Shown here: in pieces, positions 10,439 to 21,338 of the stretch
Position numbering within the stretch: the stretch's first letter is position 1
Layout of the letters: every line of letters begins with the position of its first letter
Source of the DNA: Mesorhabditis belari
Lineage: Eukaryota; Nematoda; Chromadorea; Rhabditida; Rhabditidae
DNA: 64,000 nt
Direction of reading: 5' to 3'
Assembly (NCBI GenBank): GCA_958450365.1
Contig: CAUEEP010000934.1
Coordinates: 827,501 to 891,500 of the forward strand
Notes under the pieces: model-generated
Databases searched by the model: none
Seen by the model: only the letters and a program-made list of their open reading frames with translations
Told to the model about the DNA's origin: nothing
Program-made: the position numbers and the translations under genes

Positions 10439-11659
10439 ATGGAAACTCAACTCTGTTTCTTCGAAGACTTCGATTCACTTGAAGTGACGCCAAATTATGT
10501 GGAGCTGGGTTATAGAACCAAGCTTTTTCGTTTTGGTTACCCGGATAAACGGGACCTTCGCAAATTTTCGATGAAACCAATTGGAAAGATCCAGATTACA
10601 TTGGCTGAAATGTTGTTACAGGTTGGTCATTTTCATTTCAGGCTCGATTAAATTTTTATAAAATCAAAACTAGGAAACCGAATACTTTGTGATAAGGAGA
10701 GATTGCGGAGATGTTATTGATCTATTTACCTTTAGGCTAAAGATGATGACTCTTGGTTTGAACTTCCTTCTGTTGCTCTATGCGTTGAATTTACCGATGC
10801 CAGGAAGTTTGGCGTTTTTATAACCAAAATCGGAAATCTTCCACACTACCAACAGGTGATTTTTGTTCGCGATTATATCCTTACGAAGGTTGATTCATAT
10901 TATTGTGTCAATTATTCAATTCTCCAGATTTTCAGAATCTTTGACTTAACTATCAGTTTACAAAGAATCAACGATAATAACTCATCAATTGATTAAATTT
11001 TAGTTAATTCTACCTCCTGTCGACTCAGAAGTTGATGAGGATGTCGAGGATGAAAACGATTTCGAGGATGAAAACGATTCCGATGTTCAGGACCATGAGA
11101 ATTCGGATGAACAAATGTTGGTTATATTTAAGTTACATTGAATAAAGGCTTCCAGGAATTTCTCTATGTCAACTTAACTTATTTTACTTCATTTTATCGG
11201 AATTCTTTTAGTTGCTTTACTTATTGGCTATGTAGAATAAAACTAATTTTCAGCCGCACGATGAATCCAAGGTACAGCATTCTTGAGGATTACACTCACG
11301 TGAATGTGACTCCAGGACATATTGAGATCGCTGTTGCGGGCAAGACTTTACGATTCGCTCACCCAGCTGCTAATGCTCCGCGTCGTTGCACAAAAGGAAA
11401 AAACGTCGATCCACGCAGCAACGCCTGGGCGTTACTGATTCCAGGAGTTATACTTCAGGTTATTATGATCATATTTCAATAGATCCTTAATCTGACTGAA
11501 ATTGGTTTTCATTTCTCTAATTTTAAGGGAAAGCCTCAACGGGCCCAGCAATATCTGGATGTATGTGAAGTGGATTTGTACATTGAATTAGCAAACCTTG
11601 TCCTTCTAAGTCCATTGACGATCGGCCTTGTGCGTGAAGGTTATGTATGGCAACTATGA
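10439..11659 (+). CDS. Unknown two-domain protein with acidic linker (5 exons)
   Basis: Exons 10439-10621, 10736-10855, 11004-11116, 11254-11458 and 11528-11659 join in frame to 250 aa and end in TGA. All introns are GT..AG. The start ATG lies 6 bases after TTTATTTAG, a plausible trans-splice acceptor. I do not recognise the family. The protein contains two diverged copies of one domain: residues 9-35 (EDFDSLEVTPNYVEL ... KLFRFGYP) match residues 150-176 (EDYTHVNVTPGHIEI ... KTLRFAHP). Between them, residues about 108-138 are strongly acidic (repeats of DEN/EDEN). Both copies continue about 60 residues past the motif with alternating hydrophobic pattern, suggesting a beta-rich fold. There is no signal peptide or membrane segment, so an intracellular role is likely. 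An alternative is two separate genes, but the intron phases fit one. Confidence 0.75.
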
Positions 11660-12224
11660 TTAAGGTTAGTTGTTTTGATTGTAACAGCTAGTTATCATTG
11701 TATAATTGACTTTCATTATGATCATATTCTTTCTTACAACCCTTTATGATTATTAATACAAAAGTATAGAACATAGAAAGGTAAATAAATCGTTTAGGTT
11801 GCTTTAAATAAGATTTGTATTAAGAATTATTGAAATTTTGAGATTAGATAATCTAAATTGCAACTTCCATCACGACAATCAATCAACTTTTTTCATTTTT
11901 AGTTGCCCGTTTCCAATTATCATCTCATCAACGTCAGGCAATGATGATTATTTTTCATGTGTTCTGTTTGGTGATGCTTTATTCAAGCTAAAATAAATTT
12001 TTTTGTTAAATTCTTGTTTAATCAAAAATTCAAGATTTGAAATTATATCTGCTTGAAGTGGCTCATTTGTTAAAGTTTGACTTCACATTTCAGAATGACA
12101 TTGAACTACTTAACTAAACCATGCACACATTTTCCATGCTAAAAAGAGATTTTCCGCCCGTAATCGCTTTCCTTTCTTTTATCTTTGCTCTTTTTTATAT
12201 TGAATCATTATATTAAAGCTTTAG
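11660..12224. other. Intergenic region between the unknown gene and ALG6
   Basis: AT-rich spacer. AATAAA-type signals lie near 11780 and 11990, compatible with 3' processing of the upstream transcript. The ALG6 ATG follows AAGCTTTAG directly (12215-12224), which may be a trans-splice site. Confidence 0.5.
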
Positions 12225-15200
12225 ATGAAGAAAATTCCGCTGAAGAGGGGCGAATTCGTGCAATTTGATCGAAAAAACAATTTACCGAAAGATGTAAGAA
12301 TACGAAATGATTGGGAGGAGAATTTGGATGATTCGGGTATGGTCTTAAGGGGTTTTGATGATTAATTTGAGCAACTTTAGGTGAAATAGCTTGGTTAGAA
12401 GTGGCCGTTGTTGTCTGCACATTACTTGCCATTCAACACGGGCTTGCTACGGGTGGCTATTCAGGTAATTTTTTGTGTGTAAGCTTGCAAATGCATAGGT
12501 TGACTGAGATAAAAAGGTATAACGGCTCTATCCTAGAATCGCCGTTATAGCAAAGCTGGTTAAAGAGCGTAGCAAGAAGTTTAGATAAAAGATTAGCTAT
12601 CTAATTGTTTTTGTTTTTGCCAAATCGCTTTTCTGCACAGTTTCAGCTCTAAGCTATGAGATAAATAAAATGAATGAAATAAATAGAATCTAGGAAACCA
12701 ACATTTCATTAAATAGAATGAAAACTAGCATTCGAATTTAAAACTGATTTGCTGTATTCAGGTTTCAACAAACCGCCAATGTTCGGAGATTATGAGGCGC
12801 AACGACATTGGATGGAAATCACTTATTATTTGCCGATGAAAGAATGGTTTGTTGGCTCAATGCATATGATATGGCTAAATTTTTTCAGATTTTCCAAACC
12901 AAATTCTTTTTCCACCAGATTTCAACCAGATTCCAAAAAGTTCTTTTATGAGTTGCTAGTGAAAAGTTATGCAATAATGAGCTTTTTGACCAAAGTTTCC
13001 AGCTGTGGACCAAATAATCAAACAATCATGATTTTCATGAGCGTTTTCAATAAAAAACTAATTCGTTAGGAAATCCCAGGGTTTATAGCTTCAAATTATT
13101 TTCAAAACTTAACAAACATTCACTGAAATCTTTGAATAGAACCATGTTGATTAAAAAAATATCGAGCTAATAGAACTTTGGCTGAAAAGAACATCAAAGT
13201 TGAGTTGACTCCAATGATCGAAAAGTTCCTTCATCATTTCATGTCAAATAAAAAAAGTTGCCCCGCTGTTATTAGCTTAAGATTATAACTTTTCATTCTA
13301 ACCAAACAGAAATTAGATAGCTGCTCTGGTGGTGAAATTTGCATGGATTAGCCATTTAATATGCATTGATCCAATAGATTAAAGATCTTTATTGATTTCA
13401 GGTACATCCAATCGCCGAATAACGATCTACTCTATTGGGGGCTCGACTACCCGCCGTTAACTGCGTATCACAGTTATTTGATGGGAGCTATGTAAGTGGT
13501 ATTTGTTTAGTATAGTGTAAAATCTTGCCCAAGTATCAGGAAAGCTGTTTTAGTACTAATACATAGTACAAAACATTACCGGTACTACTCTTAATACAAT
13601 ACTAACAAGCCTGGGCAGCTGAATTGAATGAAATTGGCTTTAAAAGCTTAAAATTTGTAGACTAATGGCTTATACCATTTTAAATTAGCAATTTATCAAT
13701 TCTAGAGCTCATCGAATAAATTCCTCATGGGTGGCGCTGGGGGACTCACACGGAATCGAGACGCCCGAACACAAATTCTTTATGCGATTGACGGCGATCG
13801 TCTCGTTTCTGATCATCTACGTGCCGGCGATTGTTCATTCTATCTATAAGGATAAAAGCTTGACGAATAAGGTATGCCTAAATCATACTTTAATCCTAAA
13901 TAAAGCCCTGCTCAAACTAAATTTTAAATTTAGTTGATACCGCTGGCTACTTTGCTTCTGTATCCAGGGCTTCTAGCAATCGACAACGCCCATTTTCAGT
14001 GAGTTTCATTTACCTAATTTCCTTATCTTATTTATTTTTAGATACAATGCGATCTCGTTGGGCTTCTTTCTCTGGTCATACTTATTCTTGGCCAAAGACA
14101 AAATGCCTCTTGGATCAATTTTCTTCGTTTTAGCCGTGAATTATAAGCAAGTTGGCATTTAAATAGCGAATTTTATATGATACAACAAATTTAGATGGAA
14201 CTCTACCATTCGTTACCGATTTTTGTGTTCATATTGGCGCGATCATTAAAGAAACCGTTGCTTTTGAGATGGAAAGAGAGGTTGGAGCTTGAAATTTTGC
14301 TTTTATTGGTAGCTAACAGTCCTGGTTGATGGATTTATTATCTTTTATTCATCTTATGAAGACATTTTCTAGTTTTCTCGAACTACTGAAAATTGGCCTT
14401 CTTGTAATCGGGCTTTTTGCGTTGATTTGGCTCCCGTTTCTTCTACAAGGCCCCGATCATGTACTTGCTGTGTTGCGACGAGTTTTCCCTTTCTCTAGAG
14501 GATTATATGAAGTAGGTTTTTTTCTTCTACAATTAATAGTGTATTCTAGGATAAAGTAGCAAGCTTCTGGTGTGCTTTTTCACCTTTCATCAAACTGGAT
14601 CGATATTTGGATCGGGAATGGCAAATTCGATTGAGGTATTTGTTAGCAAAAATGCCTACTTTTTTCCCCCAATTTCATCCTAAAAGCTTTAATTCTTTAT
14701 TTTCAGTACTCTCGTTGTAATTGCCGCTTCACTGCCATCGCTTCTCGTCCTTCTCGTTCGGCCGTCACCCAAGAACCTTCGTCTCTCACTTGTTGCCGTC
14801 TCACTGTCATTTTTTCTCTTCTCGTTTCAAGTGCATGAGAAGAGCATCCTATTGCCTGTTGGGTAAGTTTTGAAATGATTTGCTATTGAATTACCTTCTT
14901 TTTAGAGCCGCTCTACTTTTATTCATGGACATGCCTTTTCACATATCATGGTTCCTGACAATTAGCAGTACAAGGTAAGAAGTTTCTTGAACTTTTTTTA
15001 ATCCACATCTTTTAGTATGTATTCATTGTGTCTGAAAGATGAGAATCCTCTGCTTCTTTGTCTCTTCGTTGCACATACATTGACGGCGTTTATGTTCTTT
15101 CAACGAGGATATGGAATTGTGAGTGTTTAACTACCTATTTGGTCTAGAGTTTTTTAGCTTGAAAAACCCCGGAAAGTTTCAAAAGTCAGCTTGATTTTAA

Positions 15201-15442
15201 CAACCTTGATCCCTTTATTTCAGTTCACATGGCTAGCTGCACTGTCACAATTGGGGGCTTTTGCGATCTGTCTGATTGAAGCACTCATCCCTCCACCGTC
15301 AACACTTCCGTATCTTTTTCCATCAATCAATGCCTTTTATTCTTGTTGCCATTTCATTGTCCTTTATTTATTTGTTACGATTTTAATGCTTTATGATGAA
15401 TATCACCGATCATTTTCTTCTAGTCACAAAAAACATTGCTAG
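12225..15442 (+). CDS. ALG6: ALG6, dolichyl-P-Glc:Man9GlcNAc2-PP-dolichol glucosyltransferase
   Basis: ER multi-pass glycosyltransferase (GT57) that adds the first alpha-1,3 glucose to the lipid-linked oligosaccharide for N-glycosylation. Exons: 12225-12336, 12381-12464, 12762-12846, 13402-13491, 13706-13871, 13934-13998, 14042-14150, 14195-14280, 14373-14511, 14550-14635, 14707-14862, 14906-14974, 15016-15118, 15224-15442. They join in frame to 522 aa, close to the family length (about 500-545). Family signatures are intact: [17 protein letters not shown] at about 70-86, whose Asp75 should be the luminal catalytic Asp; [13 protein letters not shown] at 106-118; [28 protein letters not shown]; and VHEKSILLP near 383-391. 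For exon 9 an acceptor at 14320 would keep a long open frame but breaks phase; 14373 restores it and matches the family. The C-terminus is hydrophilic and ends HKKHC. Introns are mostly 35-70 bp, with four longer ones. Confidence 0.95.
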
Positions 15443-16545
15443 GTGTTGTTAATTCGTGATTTTCTTGTGATTGTTTTGAAAGTCAAACTGGTTTATCGGC
15501 TGTGATATTATATTTGCCTTTGTTTTCTTATTGTTATTGCTAATGTCCTTGAATCCAAAAAAATGAGTTGGCTCTATTTAATTTCAGAAATTTTATCATA
15601 GCCTCATATTGAAAATAGTCCACTAATAGCAGAGTTGAAATTTCTAAAATTAACTAGAGCCGATTAACTAGAATTGAATTGGATTGAAAGAAAAATGGAA
15701 AAGAATAAAAAAGAAAAAACATTATTTTGACCGGCGCTGTTTGTACGCAGCGTTGTTTTGATCAGCTTCCGGATAAACGAGGAGGAAAATACACGAATAA
15801 TTTAATTCAAGCCAAGTACGGATTGAATAAGACGGCTTTTTATGCAATTTTTATGCACCTACCACATGAGAATCATTGCGGACAGAGAGAGGTTGATGGT
15901 TGAGAACACAAATGGAAACTTGTGACGCCAAAACATTGTATTGTTTTAACCATATAGTGGTCAACATTTTGGATTCGGGTTTCATTGACTGAGTCTCGCA
16001 AACCGAAGCCGAAGAGGTTGGATTTGATTTTGATGGAAACCGAAGAGATTGGATTCGCTTTTATAGGTAAGATTTTAAATTGATAAGATAAAGAATGTTT
16101 TCTTTAGCTTCGCCGACCTTCTTCGACCTTCACAATCATTGTCTCTTCAGTTTTTTTTTTGCTTCTAGATCTCTCTTTGAGGAATTCCCCAAGAAATTCT
16201 TCCCTTTCTTTCTTTTTTTTTTGGTTTAAAATGAAATGTGTCTATCTCCCCCTTTTTTTCCGTCATTCTTTGATGAAATCTCCCGAATCACAAAACATTT
16301 CTCGCTAGAAAGAAGCTAAAAAGAAGCAAAAAAATGGGTTAAATTAACCCATTTTTTTTTCTATTCCTACAAGTTCTCAACTTTTACTTTGATTTAATTT
16401 TAATTTTTTCGTTCTTGTGTGCTTTGTAAACCCCTTTCAGCGCACTCGATTCTTCATCTTCCAAACCATTGCACCAGAAGATGTGCGTTTACAGATTTAA
16501 GCATAAAGTACACCACGAAAGCCCATATTTACCAAGAATACTAAT
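15443..16545. other. ALG6 3' flank with a family T copy
   Basis: No confident gene. A - to + scan finds one stretch (15710-15903, + strand) open for about 60 codons, ending TGA, without a start or homology I can name. A family T element lies at about 16413-16513 (ttgtgtgctttgtaaacc .. gcgtttacagatttaagcataaagtac). Poly-T runs lie at 16150-16260. Confidence 0.5.
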
Positions 16546-16560
16546 TTAGCCTGAATCGAT

Positions 16561-17305
16561 TTGGGTGATGGGGAATGAAACCAGAGCTAGCTCACATATC
16601 TTTCCAAAAATATAAAGATTGTAAGCCTCAACGAATAAGTGTTGTATACTGTTCGAAAGCCCTGAATCTACTCTATAAAATAGTGGAAAAAAAATTAGAA
16701 TTGGATTGATTATGGGGGACTTGGGTATTAAAAAGTAACCGCAAGTCGAGTCTAAACCTGGGTATCTACGCCTGGTGACAACTATCGCTTCCACGGAACT
16801 TTTCGCTTGAAATTTTTCCAGTATATTAAGAATATACATTACTCAATATTTAGACTAAAACTTAAACAAGCAACTGAGATTCTATCGATATATAAGAATC
16901 CAAATTTGAAAGTAGCCATTTTTGGCCGTACTTGGCCTAAAATTGGGCTTTTAAACAAAGATTTACCTCTAGAAAACGAAAAAAAACAAAAGGAGTTCTT
17001 TTCTTTTATGTTATTTTGAAATAGCTTTAATTGGTGGCATTCTAACGTATTCTAATTTCTAATTTCTAGTGGAAAACCCGAGAATGATCATTTTTGAAAC
17101 ACATTTTTCAGAAAATGATCATTTTTAACTTTTCAAATTAAAAGTCACTCAATTCCCCAATAATCAATGCGATTCAAAATCTTTATGCATTATTTTATAG
17201 AGTAGATTCAGGGCTTTCAAATAGTATACAACACTTTTTGGTTTAGGCTTGCAAGCTTTTTATTTTTGGAAAGATTGTGTGAACGTTGGTTTCATTCCCA
17301 TCACC
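16561..17305. mobile_element. Family C element with about 65-bp terminal inverted repeats
   Basis: Left end (tgggtgatggggaatgaaac, 16561) and right end (gtttcattcccatcaccc, ending about 17304) are inverted repeats that extend inward through 'ctttccaaaaataaaaag' and 'ttgcaagcct'. Related rearranged pieces lie at 23205-24150 and 40140-40395. The two - strand open frames sharing VEAIVVTRRRYPGLDSTCGY (16560-16839 and 23208-23414) are conserved because the DNA repeat is conserved. I cannot assign a protein family, so I treat the element as non-coding. Confidence 0.65.
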
Positions 17306-17337
17306 CTAATAATTTAGCCTGAATCTATTAGGTTGGG

Positions 17338-17850
17338 GAGAATGAGTCGGCGCCGAAAATCAAAAAAATGTCTAAAACTTCAATTCGACTTCGTCAAATA
17401 ATATGCGTTTGATATGAGTAGAATGGTTAACTAATTCTCTACAAAATGACATTTAAAAGAAAATTCAAACAGCGCCTCCGCTCAAGAAAAAGCCATTTTT
17501 TCACAAAAACTACAAACTGTGATCTAGCAAAAACCATTGGTGGGATCTTCCTGCAAATTTGGCAACTTAAGTAATTGAATGTGCTCTATCTTTTTTATAT
17601 AAACACCAAAGAAGGTTTATGTGAAAGAAACTGTTCAAATGATGAGTCGGGCTCTTTGCCATTTTAACCAGCTGCGTTTCGAAGTTCAATAAACTCCACG
17701 AAACAAAAGCTTTGTGGAATCTCTCAAAAGTCATTATTTGTAGAGAAATAGTGGATCCTTTTGATGAAACCAAACGTATGTTTAAAGAAGGCTTTATGTG
17801 TGCAAAAAGTCCCTTTAAAGTTTGGCGCCGACTCATTCTCCCCAACCCAA
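17338..17850. mobile_element. Mariner-type MITE, copy 1
   Basis: 513 bp flanked by TA on both sides (17336-17337, 17851-17852). Ends are inverted repeats of TTRGGTTGGGGAGAATGAGT followed by cggcgcc. A nearly identical second copy is at 59391-59909. Internal open frames are interrupted and show no transposase motif. Confidence 0.85.
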
Positions 17851-17944
17851 TAATATTTTTGTCTAAATCTTTGATCTTATCGTAAAATTAGACAAAAAAA
17901 TAGCGCCTTTGACTTAGGAGATTCCCGTGGGACTCGTCTATTTT

Positions 17945-18215
17945 TTGAAAATATAAATACTTTATTCAGAAAGAAATAAAGTGCGAAAACGACATGAAAA
18001 ATGTACTAGATAAAAGATGACAAAGTCACTTAGAATGCAACGAAATAGCCCTTTTAAAATCAGACACGGTGGAGATCAAACACAACTTGTCGGGAAGGGC
18101 ATTCCAAACTTTAGTCACACGATCTACGAAAAAAGCTCTAGGGGATTTAGAGAAAGCAGATTCGGGATGCAAGATAAAAGAGCCACGCCTGGTCGCCAAA
18201 AGCCTCGAGTTTAGT
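17945..18215 (-). pseudogene. 5'-truncated non-LTR retrotransposon tail 1
   Basis: The - strand encodes the last about 60 residues of a CR1/jockey-type ORF2: RRGSFIL, then FFVDRVTKVWNALPDK, then DFKRAISLHSK and a stop at 18026-18028. The 'R-x-x-x-x-WN-x-LP' and 'FK' motifs are diagnostic of these C-termini. The 3' tail after the stop runs to about 17945 and includes TTTCTGAATAAAGTAT. No upstream reverse-transcriptase domain remains, consistent with 5' truncation on insertion. From 18240 to 18525 nothing else is recognisable. Confidence 0.8.
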
Positions 18216-18527
18216 CGAAAAAGATTTTTAAGAAAAGGAAAGTTTTAAATGAAACTTTGTTTAAAAGAGCAACTAGAAGTCCAGATTTTTGTAAATTTTT
18301 CAAAAGTTCGATTCGTGTACTTTTTTTCTCATTTCTTTCCATTAACAACTTTCTTTCTTCGTGAATTTTTTTTGTAGATCTTTCTCTTTTTGAGCAAATT
18401 TATTGCGATCACTTTTTGAAGGAAAGAGAAAATTTTCTTTTTCATTTCCCATCTCTCTGCCAAAATCCACGATTCGGGATTATTGATTTGAAATGGAAAG
18501 GGAGATGCTTGAAATTAGAAACCTAAA

Positions 18528-19190
18528 TACTGTAATAGTACCCTACCCCCCTCGTACAGTCGTGTAGTCGCAAAAGTTTTTTTAGTATTTCATTTTTTTC
18601 AAAGCGTCCGTACTTTCAAAAAATGCGTTTTTAGTATCAAAAAATAGCTGAAATTCAGGGCTATTTTTTGATATCTAAGCGCGCATTGTAGGTTCTTTTT
18701 TTGATCTAATACGGTTCTTTTTTGATCCAATACGGTTCCAATACGGTTCTTTTTTGATCTAATACGGTTCCAATACGGTTCCAATACGATTCCAATACGG
18801 TTCTTTTTTTGATTCAATACGGTTCCAATACGGTTCCAATACAGTTCTTTTTTGATCTAATACGGTTCCAATACGGTTCCAATACGATTCCAATACGGTT
18901 CCAATACGGTTCCAATTAAACCAGTGTCGAGAAAAACTCGTTCAAAGCTAGACTACGCGATGCTCCGGCCGTCATGATAAAACGATGACGAGAAAAATGC
19001 GTTTAAAGTTAGACTACGTGATGCTCCGTCTTTGTTATCAAAAAATAGCTGACATTCAGTGCTATTTTTTGATACCTAAGCGCGCATTATAGCATCAACC
19101 AGTGTCGAGAAAAACTCGTTCAAAGCTAGACTACGCGATGCTCCGGCCGTCATTATGGGGGTGGGGTACTATTACAGTATTTACGGTAGG
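18528..19190. mobile_element. Family B element, expanded copy
   Basis: Begins with atactgtaatagtacc (18528) and ends with tactattacagtatttacgg (about 19188), the inverted ends of family B (consensus TACCGTAAATACTGTAATAG). The interior repeats the B core two to three times ('gactacgcgatgctccg', 'ctcgttcaaagcta', 'tatcaaaaaatagctga') and is interrupted by the minisatellite at 18690-18920. Confidence 0.75.
18690..18920. repeat. Minisatellite, CAATACGGTTC unit
   Basis: About twenty copies of 11-bp 'caatacggttc' interspersed with 'ttttttgatcta'. The same unit forms the array at 38470-38715, 20 kb away. Confidence 0.9.
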
Positions 19191-19440
19191 TTAGAACTCG
19201 CGATTTCTCAAGTAAATCTAAGGAATAATTGATGAAATTTCTAAAATTGATTCCAAACAGCATTCCACTGATGCCGAGTGCATTTTCTCGTCCACGTCGA
19301 ACTCGATTCGAATGAGTTTTCCCTAAAGAAAATGCTTACTTTTTGCTTTGGCTTTATTTACTCAAAAATCTGCTCGAATTTCCATTTGCTGTTGTGGCGG
19401 CATTTCCAAAAGCTTTCAACAATTCTCCGCAAGAGATTAA

Positions 19441-19624
19441 TTCTTGGCCAACCTAGGATAGGCCAACCTAGGATAGGCCAACCTAGGATAGGCCAACCTA
19501 GGATAGGCCAACCTAGGATAGGCCAACCTAGGATAGGCCAACCTAGGATAGGCCAACCTAGGATAGGCCAACCTAGGATAGGCCAACCTAGGATAGGCCA
19601 ACCTAGGATAGGCCAACCTAGGAT
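19441..19624. repeat. Minisatellite, GGCCAACCTAGGATA unit
   Basis: Twelve perfect copies of a 15-bp unit. Because 15 is divisible by three it reads through as GQPRI x12, but there is no gene context. The perfection of the array suggests recent expansion. From 19625 to 20155 no gene is seen. Confidence 0.95.
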
Positions 19625-20159
19625 TCTAATTATCCAAAATTCGCCCTATTTCCGTCGATTTCTCTAACCTTTCCTCAAGAATTCGATTTTTGTCGAATCT
19701 CTATATGTTTTAGATTAGATAAAAGATAAAATATCTATTTTATCTTTTATCTAAGAGTTGAAAAATCCGGAGAACTTCCATTGGAAAGTTTTTACTATTC
19801 TTGAAAAGTTTTTTGATCTAACAAACAAGCTTTTCCGTTTTTCCCATTGTCACGTGGCTTTTTTAGTCTTTTTTTGATCTCAAAAGACCTCCAATCGATC
19901 ATCCTTCTCTTTTTTTTTTGGTTCAAAGAGAGCTCAGAAATTTTTCTTTTGCTTTTTGTGGACTATTGACTTTTTTTTTGGATTTAATTAACAAATTAGC
20001 TTCTAGCTGGGTTTGAATTATGAAAATTACTGATTAGATTCCAGATTGGACAGAAAATGAGTAGAGATAAAGAAAGAAAGAAAAAAGGCAAGAGCTATGA
20101 GATCCACGATCCACGAGCTATGAGATCTATAGGGTTGGGATCTCCATAGAGCTCCCATG

Positions 20160-20410
20160 TGGCTGTAAACCTTTCACTTCTTTCCTCTTTCTTCCTCTCT
20201 TCCTTCTTTCTCTTTCTTCTTTCTCTCTTTCTTCTTTCTCTTTCTCTTTCTCTCTTCTCTTTCCTCTCTCTTTCTCTTTCTTCTTTCACTCTTCTCTTTC
20301 TTCTTTCTCCTTTCTCTCTTCACTTTCTTTCTCTCTTTCTTCTTTCTCTCTTTCTCTCTTCTCTTTCTTCTTTCTCTCTCCATTTTCTTTCCAATCTCTT
20401 TTACCCAATC
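20160..20410. repeat. CT-rich microsatellite
   Basis: Polypyrimidine tract of ttctttctctc units. All long open frames here, on both strands, are low-complexity artefacts. The stretch from 20410 to 21330 is AT-rich with poly-T runs and no recognisable gene. Confidence 0.95.
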
Positions 20411-21338
20411 TCTCTTTTCTTTAACCCACTGCATACCCTCAGGCCAAATCATATCACTTTATCGATGATTTTATCTTTGATTTTCTCAATTTTACTTGAG
20501 TTTACTTGAGTTAATTGTTTTGTTTGCTTATCTGCTTTCTCTGAACTTTTCCCAACTCAAAACCCAACTTCCCATTGGCATTTCATCAATAATTCCCCAA
20601 GAAATATTAAATTTCTCCAGTTCTTTTTGAAAAAAAAACATCTTTTATCTTTTGTCAATAGAATTTTCGCATTTTAGCATTAAAAGCAAGAAAAAAAAGA
20701 GACTTTGAATCAAGAAAAAGATAAATCTTTTGATCAACAAGCTCGTGAATCTTTTTTTTTCAATCACCAACTTGCACTCTCTCATCTGATTGATTTGTTT
20801 TTATCTTTTCTTTTTCATTTTTCATTTCTCAAACATGTTAAGATGAAAACTTGAAGTTTTTAGTAGTTTTTAGTAGCCAAAGCTGGTATAAACGTTTAGA
20901 AAATGACTTAAAAAGTTAAATCTTAAAAGAAAGAAGTTTTTGATTGAGTAAAATGTTAGCTTACGGCTTTAAAACAGCTTTAAAACAGCTTTAAAACAAT
21001 TTTTGAATTGAAAAATGTTCTTTTATTGTTGTTTTTCTTGTTTTTTTGTTCTTTTTCATCATTTTTCTTCACTTTCTGATCACTTTTCAATCTCTTTTCA
21101 ATCTTTTTTCCAATCCATCGATGAAATAAACGAAACACAATAAAGATAAGCCTTTTTTCTATCTTCTTTCATTTATCGATAGTTTTGCCCTTTCTCTACC
21201 AAAAATTTCACTTGTAATCCAAATATTTACTTAAAAATCTTGTGCTTTTTTTGATAAATAAGTAAACAAATACTTTTTACTGATTAAATTTTGCGTAATT
21301 GAATCATTTGCTTAATTGAACCATTGGCGTACTTTGTA

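Noticed and set aside
14320..14372. Extra 53 bases at the start of ALG6 exon 9, left open in frame
   Set aside because: Including them breaks the phase with the preceding exon; the acceptor at 14372 restores phase and fits the family.
15710..15903. Open stretch downstream of ALG6 that could be an exon
   Set aside because: No start codon, no clear splice pair and no family resemblance; it may be part of a 3' untranslated region.
16546..16839. Conserved - strand peptide shared with 23208-23414, suggesting a real gene
   Set aside because: DNA similarity is equally high outside the frame, and the copies belong to the family C element.
19278..19667. 129-codon open frame with GQPRI repeated twelve times
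   Set aside because: The repeat is a perfect 15-bp minisatellite, and there are no splice signals or conserved sequence around it.
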